This document shows, in pieces, positions 24,862 to 33,401 of a stretch of 64,000 nucleotides of DNA; position 1 is the first letter of the stretch; the number at the start of each line of letters is the position of its first letter. Under the pieces are notes generated by a model. The model did not search any database. It was not told the DNA's origin and saw nothing but the letters and a program-made list of their open reading frames with translations. The stretch lies in assembly GCA_028821575.1 (NCBI GenBank), contig JAPPFW010000058.1:62001-126000 (forward strand), read 5' to 3'. The position numbers and the translations under genes are program-made. Source of the DNA: a bacterium. GTDB taxonomy: Bacteria > Actinomycetota > Acidimicrobiia > Spongiisociales > Spongiisociaceae.

Positions 24862-25836
24862 TTGACCGGCGAATTGGGAATCATCGAGGTCGGAGAGCCT
24901 GATGCCCCGGGAGTCACGCTGGGCGCGGTCGCCTTCGCGTATACGTACGACAAGGACAAGAACCTCGATCGCTATGAAGGCCTGGTCGAGACCGCGGCGG
25001 GGCGGGGAGTGGATCTTCTGGTCTTCCCCGAGTTGGGCCTGAACGGCGCGGTGTGGAACGCGGCCGGCGCATGGGAGGGACCACCCGAGGCGCTGCGCCA
25101 TCACTACGAGACCTCGGAGACCATCCCGGGTCCGATAACCGACCGGCTGTGCTCAATCGCCGGCCGCCACGGCATGGTGCTCGCAGTCCACATGACGGAA
25201 CGTCACCGCCACTACGGGAAGGGTAAGGGCGGGCTCTACAGCTCGGCGGTGCTCCTTTCGGGTGACGGGATCCTCCACGTCCACCGGAAGGTTCACATCG
25301 CCGGACCTGAGCGGCACGTGTTCCGCAACGGGCGGGAGATCGGGGCGGTGGACACGCCGATCGGACGTATGGCCATGGCTATCTGCTACGACATCGTCTT
25401 CCCCGAGACGGCCCGGGTCGCCGCCGTCGAAGGAGCGGACATCCTGCTGTTCCAGACCGCATGGTCGCAGTCCTTCGACCCACCGATCCTGGGGAACGAT
25501 GCCGCCTTCGCCTCGAAGTCGAACTACTCCCTCGGTGCGCTGGTAGGAGTGCGAGCCTTCGAGAACCAGATGTGGATCGTCATGTCCAGCGCTGCCGGTG
25601 AGGATGAACGACTGGGCCTGACCTGGTGGGGGGAGGCCAGGATCGTGGGACCCGACGGCGTCACACGGGTGCAGACGCCGCTGGGAGAAGAGGGCATGGC
25701 CATCGCGCACGGCTGCGAGATCGACGAGGAGATAGTCCGCTCCCGGATTCAGACCTACTGGGGCGACAGCTTCCTCTTTGATCGCAGACCCCGTGCCTAC
25801 TCGTCCATCGCCGATGAGGACAGGCTCTATCCGTGA
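24862..25836 (+). CDS. Carbon-nitrogen hydrolase (nitrilase superfamily)
   Basis: A TTG at 24862 with AGGAGA six bases upstream is preferred as start (324 residues). Frames beginning further upstream add unrelated sequence that overlaps the divergent gene. The Glu-Lys-Cys triad is visible as VFPELGLNG, HRKVHIAG and MAICYDIVFPE. The family hydrolyses amides, nitriles and N-carbamoyl groups. The ring of Tyr and His residues around residues 120-140, plus the hydantoinase in this window, make an N-carbamoyl-amino-acid or amide hydrolase a reasonable guess, but this cannot be fixed. It is followed by a 140-base gap and the amidohydrolase-ADH-oxidase cluster. Confidence 0.85.
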   Translation: MTGELGIIEVGEPDAPGVTLGAVAFAYTYDKDKNLDRYEGLVETAAGRGVDLLVFPELGLNGAVWNAAGAWEGPPEALRHHYETSETIPGPITDRLCSIAGRHGMVLAVHMTERHRHYGKGKGGLYSSAVLLSGDGILHVHRKVHIAGPERHVFRNGREIGAVDTPIGRMAMAICYDIVFPETARVAAVEGADILLFQTAWSQSFDPPILGNDAAFASKSNYSLGALVGVRAFENQMWIVMSSAAGEDERLGLTWWGEARIVGPDGVTRVQTPLGEEGMAIAHGCEIDEEIVRSRIQTYWGDSFLFDRRPRAYSSIADEDRLYP

Positions 25837-25976
25837 CAGGCAGAAACACCGGGGGTCGGCAGTAGGGGTCAGCGGTCAAGGGCGGAGCACCGGGCCGGGT
25901 TTCGTTATAGGGTGACCACACCAACGTCACGCCTCGCGGCGAGGGTCTGCGGAGGCCGGAATGAAAGGGGACGACC

Positions 25977-26867
25977 ATGATCATCGACAGCCACGTGTGG
26001 CTCTCGAGGCCGGAGCACTGGGGCGGCAAGGGCGTGATGGACGATGCCATGTACGCGGCGGGGTGGGCTAGCCGTGGCCTGGGCACCAAGACGGGGCTCT
26101 TGAAGGGCACGAGCGCCGAGCAGATGATCGAGCGCATGGACGAGGCGGGCGTCGACATGGCGGTCTGCCACGCCAGCAAGGTACCCCACCTGAACTCGGA
26201 AGTGCCCCCCTCATTCGTGGCCGCGGCGGTGGAGAAGTACCCCGACCGGTACATCGGGCTGGGGAGCGTGGATCTGTTCGGGGGCCTCCCCGCGTTGCGC
26301 GAGATGGAGGAGATCGTCGACATGGGCCTGGTGGGCATGAAGATCTCGCCCGCCACCAGCTTCGACATGCCCCTCAACGACCCCTCGATCATGCCGATCT
26401 ACGAGAAGGCGGAGGAGCTCGGCATGGTCATCTTCGTTCATACCGGGTGGTCGGGATACTTCCTCCTCAAGAACCAGCACCCCGTTCTCCTCGACGACGT
26501 GGCGGTGCGTTTCCCTGATCTGAAGCTGGTGGTGGTTCACGCCGGGGAGAACTACTACGAGGAGTGCGTGATGATGATGTTGAAGAACCCCAACGTGTAC
26601 GCCAACACGGGCTGGTGGGGGTTCCTGCAGCCGCTCGAGACCAACATCCGCTTCCTGAAGTACGCCAAGCACTTCATGGTGCTGGACAAGGTGCTGTGGG
26701 GAACCGACAACTACGACTGCCGCGAGGATGTCCCGTTTGTCAGGTCCCTGCCCGCGCAGGCGGCCGAGCACAACATCGCCCCCGGCCTTCCGGACCTCAC
26801 CGACGACGACATCGCCGACTACCTCGGGAACAACGCGGCTCGGCTGTTCGGCGTTAACACCGGGTGA
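25977..26867 (+). CDS. Short amidohydrolase (ACMSD-like), HxW variant
   Basis: The 296-residue protein starts MIIDSHVWLSRPEHWGG after AAAGGGGACG. It is a close paralogue of the genes at 7078 and 50964, sharing GVDMAVCHA, GLVGMKISPA, IYEKAEELGM, FVHTGWSGY, VVVHAGENYYEE and LWGTDNYDCREDVPF. The last three supply His, His and Asp metal ligands, whereas the first motif is HVW in place of HxH. The fold and ligand spacing are those of the Amidohydrolase_2/ACMSD family of decarboxylases and hydrolases. It is 28 bases upstream of an alcohol dehydrogenase, so it is probably co-transcribed with it and with the L-2-hydroxyglutarate oxidase gene. Confidence 0.84.
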   Translation: MIIDSHVWLSRPEHWGGKGVMDDAMYAAGWASRGLGTKTGLLKGTSAEQMIERMDEAGVDMAVCHASKVPHLNSEVPPSFVAAAVEKYPDRYIGLGSVDLFGGLPALREMEEIVDMGLVGMKISPATSFDMPLNDPSIMPIYEKAEELGMVIFVHTGWSGYFLLKNQHPVLLDDVAVRFPDLKLVVVHAGENYYEECVMMMLKNPNVYANTGWWGFLQPLETNIRFLKYAKHFMVLDKVLWGTDNYDCREDVPFVRSLPAQAAEHNIAPGLPDLTDDDIADYLGNNAARLFGVNTG

Positions 26868-26895
26868 TCCACTGGCCCCCGTATAACCTCCGGGT

Positions 26896-27828
26896 ATGCG
26901 GGCCGCCGTTATGCACTCGCCCGGTTCGTCGCTCGTGATCGAGGACCGGCCACGACCCAACCCCACGTCCGGGCTCGTGGTTGATGTGCTGGCCTGCGGG
27001 GTCTGCCACACCGACCTAGACCTCCTCGACAGCGAGTTCACCAGCACTCCGCACGTACTCGGCCACGAGGTGGTGGTAGCCGGCCCGGGCGGGGAGCCGT
27101 GCCTCGTCTACGCCAGCTGGGGATGCCGGAATTGCGCTCACTGCCGGTCGGGAGACGAGGCGATGTGCCCGGACATCGTCATCGAGGGGGTGCATGCGGA
27201 CGGCGGCTACGCGGAGGCCATGGTGATCCCGGACGCGAGCTACCTCTACCCGATCGGAGACCTCGACCCGGCCGAGGCCGCGCCCCTCGCCGACGCCGGC
27301 GCTACCGCGTACCGGGCCGTTCGAAGGACCATGCCGGCATCCCGGGCGGTGGTGATCGGAGTCGGCGGCCTCGGCCAGTTCGCCATCCAGTGGCTGCGAC
27401 TCGTGGGGGACTGCCGGGTCACGGCGGTGGACACGGCTCCTGAGAAGCTGATCCGAGCCCTCGAACTCGGCGCGCACGAGGCCTTCCCCCCGGGGGCTGA
27501 GATCGAACGCGCCCCGGTGGTGCTCGACTTCGTCGGTACTTCGGAGTCGTTGGAGTTGGCCCGCTCAGCGGTCCAGCGACAAGGGACGATCGCAATCGTG
27601 GGAGGCGGCGGGGGGACCATCCCGGTGGGCATGGAGGAGATCCCCTACGAGACGTGGGTGACTACTTCCATCATGGGATCCAGATCAGATGTCACGACCG
27701 TGCTGGACCATGCGCAGCGCGGGAACGTCGAGTGCCACGTCGAGGAACTTCCGCTGGATGATGCCAACACCGCCCTTCACCGCTTGCGGGAGGGCAAGGT
27801 GACCGGCCGGCTGGTACTGAAGCCTTAG
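26896..27828 (+). CDS. Zinc-dependent alcohol dehydrogenase (MDR family)
   Basis: The 310-residue enzyme shows the catalytic zinc motif ACGVCHTDLDLLD and GHE, the structural zinc lobe WGCRNCAHCRSGDEAMC with four Cys, and a nucleotide-binding segment VVIGVGGLGQFAIQW. It would oxidise a primary or secondary alcohol with NAD(P). At 310 residues it is shorter than most (~340-370), partly because of tight loops. It sits between the amidohydrolase at 25977 and the L-2-hydroxyglutarate oxidase at 27844, with gaps of 28 and 15 bases, so the three form an operon. Confidence 0.88.
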   Translation: MRAAVMHSPGSSLVIEDRPRPNPTSGLVVDVLACGVCHTDLDLLDSEFTSTPHVLGHEVVVAGPGGEPCLVYASWGCRNCAHCRSGDEAMCPDIVIEGVHADGGYAEAMVIPDASYLYPIGDLDPAEAAPLADAGATAYRAVRRTMPASRAVVIGVGGLGQFAIQWLRLVGDCRVTAVDTAPEKLIRALELGAHEAFPPGAEIERAPVVLDFVGTSESLELARSAVQRQGTIAIVGGGGGTIPVGMEEIPYETWVTTSIMGSRSDVTTVLDHAQRGNVECHVEELPLDDANTALHRLREGKVTGRLVLKP

Positions 27829-27843
27829 CGAGATCATCTGGTC

Positions 27844-29055
27844 ATGATGCCCGAGTACGACGTAGCGATAATCGGGGGAGGGATTGTCGGGCTGGCGACG
27901 GCGAGGGCGCTGACCGAGCGGGTCCCGCGCCCGAAGGTCATCGTGCTGGAGAAGGAGCCTCACGTTGCTGCCCACCAGTCGGGGCGCAACAGCGGGGTGA
28001 TCCATTCCGGGCTCTACTACCGTCCCGGCTCGCTGAGGGCGACCCTGTGCCGGGAGGGAATCGCTCGCCTGGCCCGGTTCTGCGACGAGAGGGGTGTCCA
28101 CTACACGAGCGACGGGAAGGTGGTCGTTGCTACGACTGAAGGGCAGTTGCCGGCGTTGGCCCGGTTAGAACGCCGTGCCGAAGCCAACGGTCTGCGGGGC
28201 GTGAGACGAATTGGCCCGGACCTGCTTCGCGAGATCGAACCGCACGCTATATGTGTCGAGGCTCTGCACGTCCCGGAGACCGGCGCGGTGAGCTTCGCCG
28301 ACGTTTGCAGGGCCCTGGCGGACGTGCTCCGGGAACGGGGCGGGACGATCTCGACCTCGTTCCGCGTCGACAACCTGGCCATTTCTCGTTCACACGTCAC
28401 GGTTGAGGGATCGGACAGGTCCGTAACGGCACGTGCAGTCGTCAACTGCGGCGGGCTCCATAGCGACCGTATTGCCAGGGCAGCGGGTCTCGACCCGGAG
28501 GTCCGGATCGTCGCCTTCCGGGGTGAGTACTACGACATCACGGGGCCCAGTGCCGAGTTCGTCCGATCGTCGATCTATCCCGTTCCGGACCCGAAGCTGC
28601 CCTTCCTTGGACTTCACCTGACCCGGTCGGCCGACGGCTCGGTGCATGCCGGCCCCAACGCGGTGCTCGCGCTGGCCCGCGAGGGATACGGCTGGGGAAC
28701 GGTCCGGCCCGCGGAACTCATACAGTCACTGACCTATCCCGGCTTCCTGAGGTTGGCGCGCAAGCACTGGCGATCCGGAGCCTCCGAGATCACCCGATCG
28801 GCAAGCCGCCGTCTGTTCGTGCGTTCGGCGCGCCAACTCGTGCCGCAACTCGACCCGGAGGACTTCAGGCGGGGGCGGTCCGGGGTCCGGGCGCTGGCAC
28901 TCACCCGCGCCGGCGACCTCCACGACGACTTCCTCATCCAGATCGGCCCTAGATCTGTCCACGTGCTGAACGCACCGTCTCCGGCTGCAACGTCATCGCT
29001 TGCCATAGGAGCGCATGTCGCCGAACGGGTACGACAGGTGGTCGATTCCGGCTGA
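27844..29055 (+). CDS. lhgO: L-2-hydroxyglutarate oxidase
   Basis: The 403-residue FAD protein starts with a DAO-type dinucleotide site VAIIGGGIVGLATARAL. It also contains HQSGRNSGVIHSGLYYRPGS, the long family-typical motif of LhgO/YgaF and L2HGDH. It continues through VPETGAVSFADVC and ends near HVLNAPSPAATSSLAIG. These enzymes convert L-2-hydroxyglutarate to 2-oxoglutarate, passing electrons to oxygen or the membrane quinone pool. Length matches E. coli LhgO (~420). It is the last gene of a three-gene operon with the amidohydrolase and alcohol dehydrogenase. The exact 2-hydroxyacid used here could differ. Confidence 0.87.
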   Translation: MMPEYDVAIIGGGIVGLATARALTERVPRPKVIVLEKEPHVAAHQSGRNSGVIHSGLYYRPGSLRATLCREGIARLARFCDERGVHYTSDGKVVVATTEGQLPALARLERRAEANGLRGVRRIGPDLLREIEPHAICVEALHVPETGAVSFADVCRALADVLRERGGTISTSFRVDNLAISRSHVTVEGSDRSVTARAVVNCGGLHSDRIARAAGLDPEVRIVAFRGEYYDITGPSAEFVRSSIYPVPDPKLPFLGLHLTRSADGSVHAGPNAVLALAREGYGWGTVRPAELIQSLTYPGFLRLARKHWRSGASEITRSASRRLFVRSARQLVPQLDPEDFRRGRSGVRALALTRAGDLHDDFLIQIGPRSVHVLNAPSPAATSSLAIGAHVAERVRQVVDSG

Positions 29056-29219
29056 ACACAACCGGCGGCGCCGATCTCGATTAGGGCAAAGCCAACCCCT
29101 TCCCCGCCGTACCGCGCGGGTGGCGGCTGATACACTCGCAGTGCGTCATAGACCAACAGGGTTGGCGGTTTCACGAGCGCCGGAGAGGTTCGCCTCCTTC
29201 CAGCCCGCCGGAGTAGGCC

Positions 29220-30074
29220 ATGTCAGTAGGCCAGGACATCTCGAGCGACACACCGCCGCCAGGAGGGACGCCGCGGAGAACTGTTCGTATCTCTGCCCGG
29301 ACCCTCAAGACACTGGTCGTTCCGGCTGTCGCCGCCGTGATCTGGGTGGCGCTCACGGAACTGACCGACATCCGCGAGGTCTTTCTCCCGTCCCCGTACC
29401 GCATCTGGCAGGTGTTCTGGGCTATCCGGGACGAACTGCTGACCGGGTTCTTCATATCCATGCAGATGATCCTCGGGGGCCTCTTGATCGGTGGCTCGTT
29501 GGGGATCACCGCCGGCCTGCTGTTCGGGTTGAGCCGGCAGGCGCGTGATTTCTTCGAGGGCCCCGTGGACCTGATTCGCCCGGTTCCTCTCTTTGCACTG
29601 ATTCCTCTGTTCATCCTCTGGTTCGGCATAGGCAAGGCGCCGCAGATAGCCCTCGTTTCGCTGGGCGTTTTCCTGCTCCTGTCGGTCGTCACCATCGAGG
29701 CCATCCGTAGCGTCTCACCTGTCTATGTAAGAGCTTCGCTGACGCTCGGCGCCACCCGGCGGGACGTGTACAGGACGATCGTCGTCCCCGCAATCACCCC
29801 CCACCTGATTGCGGGCATCCGGCTTGCGGCGGCCTACTCGTTCGGCCTCGACGTGGCCGCGGAGTACAGCGGCTCCCAGACGGGACTGGGCTACATAATG
29901 CTCATCCGTGGTTCATACCTGGACACGCCCGGGGTCGTCCTCATCGTGATCATTTTCGGGATCCTCGCCATCATCTTCGATCAGATCGTCAAGGGCTTCT
30001 TCCGGCATGCCACAAGATGGAGCCCGCGCACCCGACCCACCGGGATAGTGAGTGATATGCTCGGACGATCTTGA
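29220..30074 (+). CDS. ABC transporter permease (SsuC/TauC type)
   Basis: The 284-residue protein has an N-terminal tail, then about six membrane segments. The EAA loop that contacts the ATPase is EAIRSVSPVYVRASLTLGATR followed by a stretch rich in Pro/Val. The family is BPD_transp_1, as in sulfonate, taurine, nitrate and thiamine-precursor importers. The C-terminus ends GIVSDMLGRS, a tail also seen in slightly changed form (EMLGS, EMLGT) in the permeases at 42690 and 43597. It lies 78 bases upstream of a binding lipoprotein (30153). No ATPase gene is adjacent; the one at 37964 may serve it. Confidence 0.88.
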   Translation: MSVGQDISSDTPPPGGTPRRTVRISARTLKTLVVPAVAAVIWVALTELTDIREVFLPSPYRIWQVFWAIRDELLTGFFISMQMILGGLLIGGSLGITAGLLFGLSRQARDFFEGPVDLIRPVPLFALIPLFILWFGIGKAPQIALVSLGVFLLLSVVTIEAIRSVSPVYVRASLTLGATRRDVYRTIVVPAITPHLIAGIRLAAAYSFGLDVAAEYSGSQTGLGYIMLIRGSYLDTPGVVLIVIIFGILAIIFDQIVKGFFRHATRWSPRTRPTGIVSDMLGRS

Positions 30075-30103
30075 CTTGACGGCAACCTCCCAAGGACCCG
30101 GAA

Positions 30104-30142
30104 AAGCAACCTACCGAGAAACATGGACAAGCAACCTACCGA
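30104..30142 (+). repeat. Two 14-bp direct repeats upstream of the binding-protein gene
   Basis: AAGCAACCTACCGA occurs at 30104-30117 and again at 30129-30142, 25 bases apart, and a similar GGCAACCTCC lies at 30081. The second copy ends directly before the Shine-Dalgarno AGGGG of the lipoprotein gene. The pair lies between the permease stop and the lipoprotein start, so it could be an RNA-level regulator or a regulator-binding direct repeat. Function is unknown. Confidence 0.6.
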
Positions 30143-30152
30143 AGGGGATCAT

Positions 30153-31343
30153 ATGAGATACACGAAGTGGGCGGCTCTCGCCCTTGTTTTCGTTCTGATC
30201 GCCGCTGCATGTGGCGATGACGAGGAACCTACGACCACAACACCCCCAGCCACAACGGCGGCGCCGACCACGGCGGCGCCGGCCGAGTTGAGTGACGGTA
30301 TCGACGGCGAGATCGTCAAGGTAAGGGTGGCCGAAGGTGTGTCCTACGACGACGAACCATGGATATGGGTCGACGAGTTCGGGATCGACACCGACTTGGG
30401 GATCGATATCGAGATCATCAAGTTCACCGACTTCCCCCTCCAGGGCCTGATCGGCGGCGATTTCGACATGATGTTCTCGTGCCAGGTCTGCGTGGCGTCG
30501 TCCTGGGCGAACTTCCCGGAGTACCGGGACTTCATGATCACCAACCAGTTCAAGGGCTTCATCCTGGTCGGTAGGCCCGGGATGAAGACGTGGTATGACT
30601 TTCTCGATGAACTCGGCGATGAGGATGCAGCCACGGAGGCCTTCATCAAGTCGATCGAAGGCATGACCCTCCCGGTGTGGGACGCCGGCGATATCGCGCT
30701 GGTCGAAGCCATGATGAACCAGGGCGGCCTCACCGCCGACGATCTGGACCGGGTCGGCTTCCCCGACCTGCCCAAGGCGGGGCTGGCGTTCATGGCAGGC
30801 GAGGGCGACATCTACTTCGGAACGCTGTCCCAGGTGGCCCGGATGGTGTATGACCCGGAGACGGCGAAGGACTTCGTCGTGGCGGCGCCGTTCAACGCGT
30901 TCGGTCCGGGCGGGCTGTGGTTCAGCACCATGGGAACCACCCAGACCTTCCTCGATGCGCATCCGGAAGCAGCTCTGCGGTCGGTGGCGGCCTTCTATCG
31001 CGCCGTGCGGTACCTGCACGAGAAGCCGGACGTCGTCATCCCGCTCGTGGACGACAACGTGGCGATAGCCACCGGAGGGACGCTGGGAACCACCACCACC
31101 CACGAGATCATGACCAGCCTGAACTACTTCCCGACGGCCGAAGACGCCAAGCGCGAATTCTTCACCTCCGGGTCGCCGCTCGACAACGAGAAGTCGATCG
31201 GGTTCCTGTTCGACAGGGGTGTAGCAGCGGGTGAGTACAGCGCGGACGACGACTGGCGTACCTTCCAGGTCTCGGGAGAGTGGCTCGACATGCTGCTGGC
31301 CCGCGAGGACCTGATGGAATACGTGAACTCACCGCTCGACTAG
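30153..31343 (+). CDS. Solute-binding lipoprotein of an ABC importer (NMT1/TauA-like)
   Basis: The start at 30153 follows AAGGGG and opens with the lipoprotein signal MRYTKWAALALVF, lipobox LIAAAC and then a Thr/Pro/Ala-rich linker (about residues 22-45). The mature ~350-residue domain resembles periplasmic-binding proteins of the nitrate/sulfonate/taurine and NMT1 class: YDDEPWIWVDEFG, FTDFPLQGLIGGDFDMMF and SCQVC. The protein at 47986 is a paralogue and shares the unusual FSCQ(V/I)C segment and FPEYRDF. It would sit on the outer face of the membrane and deliver substrate to the permease encoded just upstream. A hairpin terminator follows at 31392. Confidence 0.87.
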   Translation: MRYTKWAALALVFVLIAAACGDDEEPTTTTPPATTAAPTTAAPAELSDGIDGEIVKVRVAEGVSYDDEPWIWVDEFGIDTDLGIDIEIIKFTDFPLQGLIGGDFDMMFSCQVCVASSWANFPEYRDFMITNQFKGFILVGRPGMKTWYDFLDELGDEDAATEAFIKSIEGMTLPVWDAGDIALVEAMMNQGGLTADDLDRVGFPDLPKAGLAFMAGEGDIYFGTLSQVARMVYDPETAKDFVVAAPFNAFGPGGLWFSTMGTTQTFLDAHPEAALRSVAAFYRAVRYLHEKPDVVIPLVDDNVAIATGGTLGTTTTHEIMTSLNYFPTAEDAKREFFTSGSPLDNEKSIGFLFDRGVAAGEYSADDDWRTFQVSGEWLDMLLAREDLMEYVNSPLD

Positions 31344-31391
31344 AAACAGCGGACCGACCGGTGATTCCGACGGTCGAGTCCGAAACGTAGG

Positions 31392-31425
31392 AATGGCGCT
31401 CGGCTCCGCAAGGCCGAGCGCCATT
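31392..31425. terminator. Hairpin terminator between convergent genes
   Basis: AATGGCGCTCGGC at 31392-31404 pairs perfectly with GCCGAGCGCCATT at 31413-31425 across an 8-base loop. A short pyrimidine run (CTCTCT) follows on the plus strand. It lies between the plus-strand lipoprotein gene and the minus-strand phosphotriesterase-like gene, so it may serve both directions. Confidence 0.75.
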
Positions 31426-31485
31426 CTCTCTATGGAGACTTTGGAGACTTTCTTGCTGATCGGTGCCCGGAGATCGGCCCAGTTG

Positions 31486-32535
31486 TCACGCGGGTGACTC
31501 CTCGGCGAGGGTCAGCACCCGGCGCGGGTTTTCGATCAGGATCTTGTTGATGACGTCGCGTGGAACGCCGTTCCTGCTGAGCGTGGGGATGATCACGTTC
31601 ATGATGTGGTCGTAGCCGGGCCCTCCGAAGCTGGACAGCCGCGCCTTGAGCCCGATATCATGGGAGAACAGCAACTGGTCCTCGCGCCCTTCCGAGATCA
31701 TCCACTCGACGGCCCCGACCCGATCAGCGTCCGTGACGTACACCCCTTCGGTGGGGCACGGGTGTCCGAAACCGTCGAGCTCGTAGAAGGTTCCGTACTC
31801 GGCGACCCGCTGCATGTAGCCGCGGTCGCCAGTGGTCAGGTCCATGTGGCCGGCGATCACCCTCGTAGGATGCACACCCATCTCCTTGATCAGCAGATCC
31901 AGGATGTCTGGCATCAGCCTCTGCTCGTGCAACGCGTGGATCTGGATGGCGGCACCCGTGGCGTGATGGGTGATGGCGGCGGCTCTCAGTGCCTTCCATT
32001 CGGTCGGAGCGACCGGATCCGACGTCCCGATCTCGCCGATCAGACCGCAACGGATGTCGGTGCCGTCCGCACCCTCGGTGATGTCCCGGATCATGCCCTC
32101 CGCCATCTCGTGCTCGGTCATCGTCTCGACGTACCAGGGCTGGGCGTGGTGTACGTAGTAACCCGTACCGGAGATGATGTTCACCCCGACGTCATCGGCG
32201 ATCTTGCGGAGCCCCCACACGTCCCTGCCGAGCCCGATGTCCGAGGAGTCCACGACCGTGCGGCCCAGCGCCATCTTGAAACGCCTGACCTCCATCGCGG
32301 TGAGGTACCAGTCTGTGTTGATCAGGTTGTCGCGGTTGTGGTAGGGGAACTCCCGGAGCAGGGCAGCGTTCTCGGCGGTCACCGGCATGTAGGCATCCGA
32401 TCCCAGGCCGCGATGGCTCCCCTCCAGGAACCACATCAGGCACGTGAACAGCAGGTGCTCGTGCATGAGGGTGATTCCCAGCTGATCGGGCTCGACGGGC
32501 CCGTTGACGGTGATGACCTTGCCTTCGTCTCTCAC
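31486..32535 (-). CDS. Phosphotriesterase-family hydrolase (type B)
   Basis: The 349-residue protein begins at a GTG (32535) with GGGAGG upstream and reads MRDEGKVITVNGPVEPDQ. It is a near-copy of the enzyme at 22440 along its length, including FLEGSHRGLGSDA. The ligands are LMHEHLLFT, LIGEIGTSD with Glu bridging, IQIHALHEQ, VIAGHMDL and LFSHDIGLK. It lies 34 bases downstream of the unknown-family gene 32570, repeating the pairing of a type-B phosphotriesterase-like gene with this family near the microcompartment. The substrate is unknown. Confidence 0.87.
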   Translation of the reverse strand: MRDEGKVITVNGPVEPDQLGITLMHEHLLFTCLMWFLEGSHRGLGSDAYMPVTAENAALLREFPYHNRDNLINTDWYLTAMEVRRFKMALGRTVVDSSDIGLGRDVWGLRKIADDVGVNIISGTGYYVHHAQPWYVETMTEHEMAEGMIRDITEGADGTDIRCGLIGEIGTSDPVAPTEWKALRAAAITHHATGAAIQIHALHEQRLMPDILDLLIKEMGVHPTRVIAGHMDLTTGDRGYMQRVAEYGTFYELDGFGHPCPTEGVYVTDADRVGAVEWMISEGREDQLLFSHDIGLKARLSSFGGPGYDHIMNVIIPTLSRNGVPRDVINKILIENPRRVLTLAEESPA

Positions 32536-32569
32536 GACAACCTCCCTCTTGGCGATCCGAGGCGAATCC

Positions 32570-33379
32570 CTACAGCACTTCCGCGAGGACCGCTCGGGCT
32601 TCGCTCAAGGTTACGGGGCGGTAGGGGTCCTTGGCGATGAATTCCCGCATCTGCGTGATGGTGAAGCCGTCGCCGCCGTAGGCACGGTCCTCGGCGGTTA
32701 GCTCCTGCGGTTCTAGAACGGCTCCCTGGGTGTGGGTCGCCACGAACTCCATCGACTTGGTCCCCGGCGGGGCGTAGCCGATCCACATCGAGCCGATGTC
32801 GGGCCTGGCCAGGTAGTACGGCTCGACCTCTCCGTAGCCGGCCTCCGCGATTGCCAGGTTGCAGCGCTCGGCCAGGTCGTAGGGATGAATCTCCGTGAGC
32901 AGGTAGTCGTGGAAGTGCTCGATGTCCGGATCCCGCATCTTCGCGAGCATCTCCTGCCAGTGGCCGGAGGCGAAGTACCGGTCGATGACGTCGTGGTCCG
33001 AATCGGCGATCCGTCTCGGCGCGAAGTCGTCGAGGTAGGACTGCTCGCCGTCATCGTCGAGGAGGACCGTCCTGCCGTCGGGGTCCGGACCGATCAGGGC
33101 CTCATCACCGTAGGTCCACATGAGGAAGAAGGAGGGCCGGTCGGACGTGTAGTACTTGATCAGGCCCCTGTTGCCCACCACGGCATGGCCCACGTTGACG
33201 ACGTTCTTGCCGGCTGCGGCGATGTAGCGCTCGAACAGGAACTCGAGAGTCACCGGGTGGACGCTGGTGGCCAGCATCACCTCGTGCAGGGTGATGTCGG
33301 GACGGTGCATCAACTCGATGTTCTCCGCCCAGTAATCGGAACGGAAGAAGGTGATCAACTCCTCGACAGTCGATGTCAT
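32570..33379 (-). CDS. Unrecognised protein family, paralogue of 19954-20769
   Basis: This 269-residue protein shares with 19954 the segments FFRSDYWAEN, SVHPVTLEFLFERY, NVGHAVVG, ASGHWQEML, EHFHDYLLTEIHPYDLAE, YYLARPDIGSMWIGYAP, EPQELTAEDRAYGGD and PVTLSEARAVL. No domain is recognised. It lacks a signal peptide or hydrophobic segment. Conserved His residues in the EHFHxYLxTxxHPxDLA motif might bind a metal. It is the upstream partner of the type-B phosphotriesterase-like gene 31486 and follows a threonine-synthase-like gene by 22 bases, all on the minus strand. Confidence 0.76.
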   Translation of the reverse strand: MTSTVEELITFFRSDYWAENIELMHRPDITLHEVMLATSVHPVTLEFLFERYIAAAGKNVVNVGHAVVGNRGLIKYYTSDRPSFFLMWTYGDEALIGPDPDGRTVLLDDDGEQSYLDDFAPRRIADSDHDVIDRYFASGHWQEMLAKMRDPDIEHFHDYLLTEIHPYDLAERCNLAIAEAGYGEVEPYYLARPDIGSMWIGYAPPGTKSMEFVATHTQGAVLEPQELTAEDRAYGGDGFTITQMREFIAKDPYRPVTLSEARAVLAEVL

Positions 33380-33401
33380 CGCAACAACCTCGCTCTCCTG
33401 G

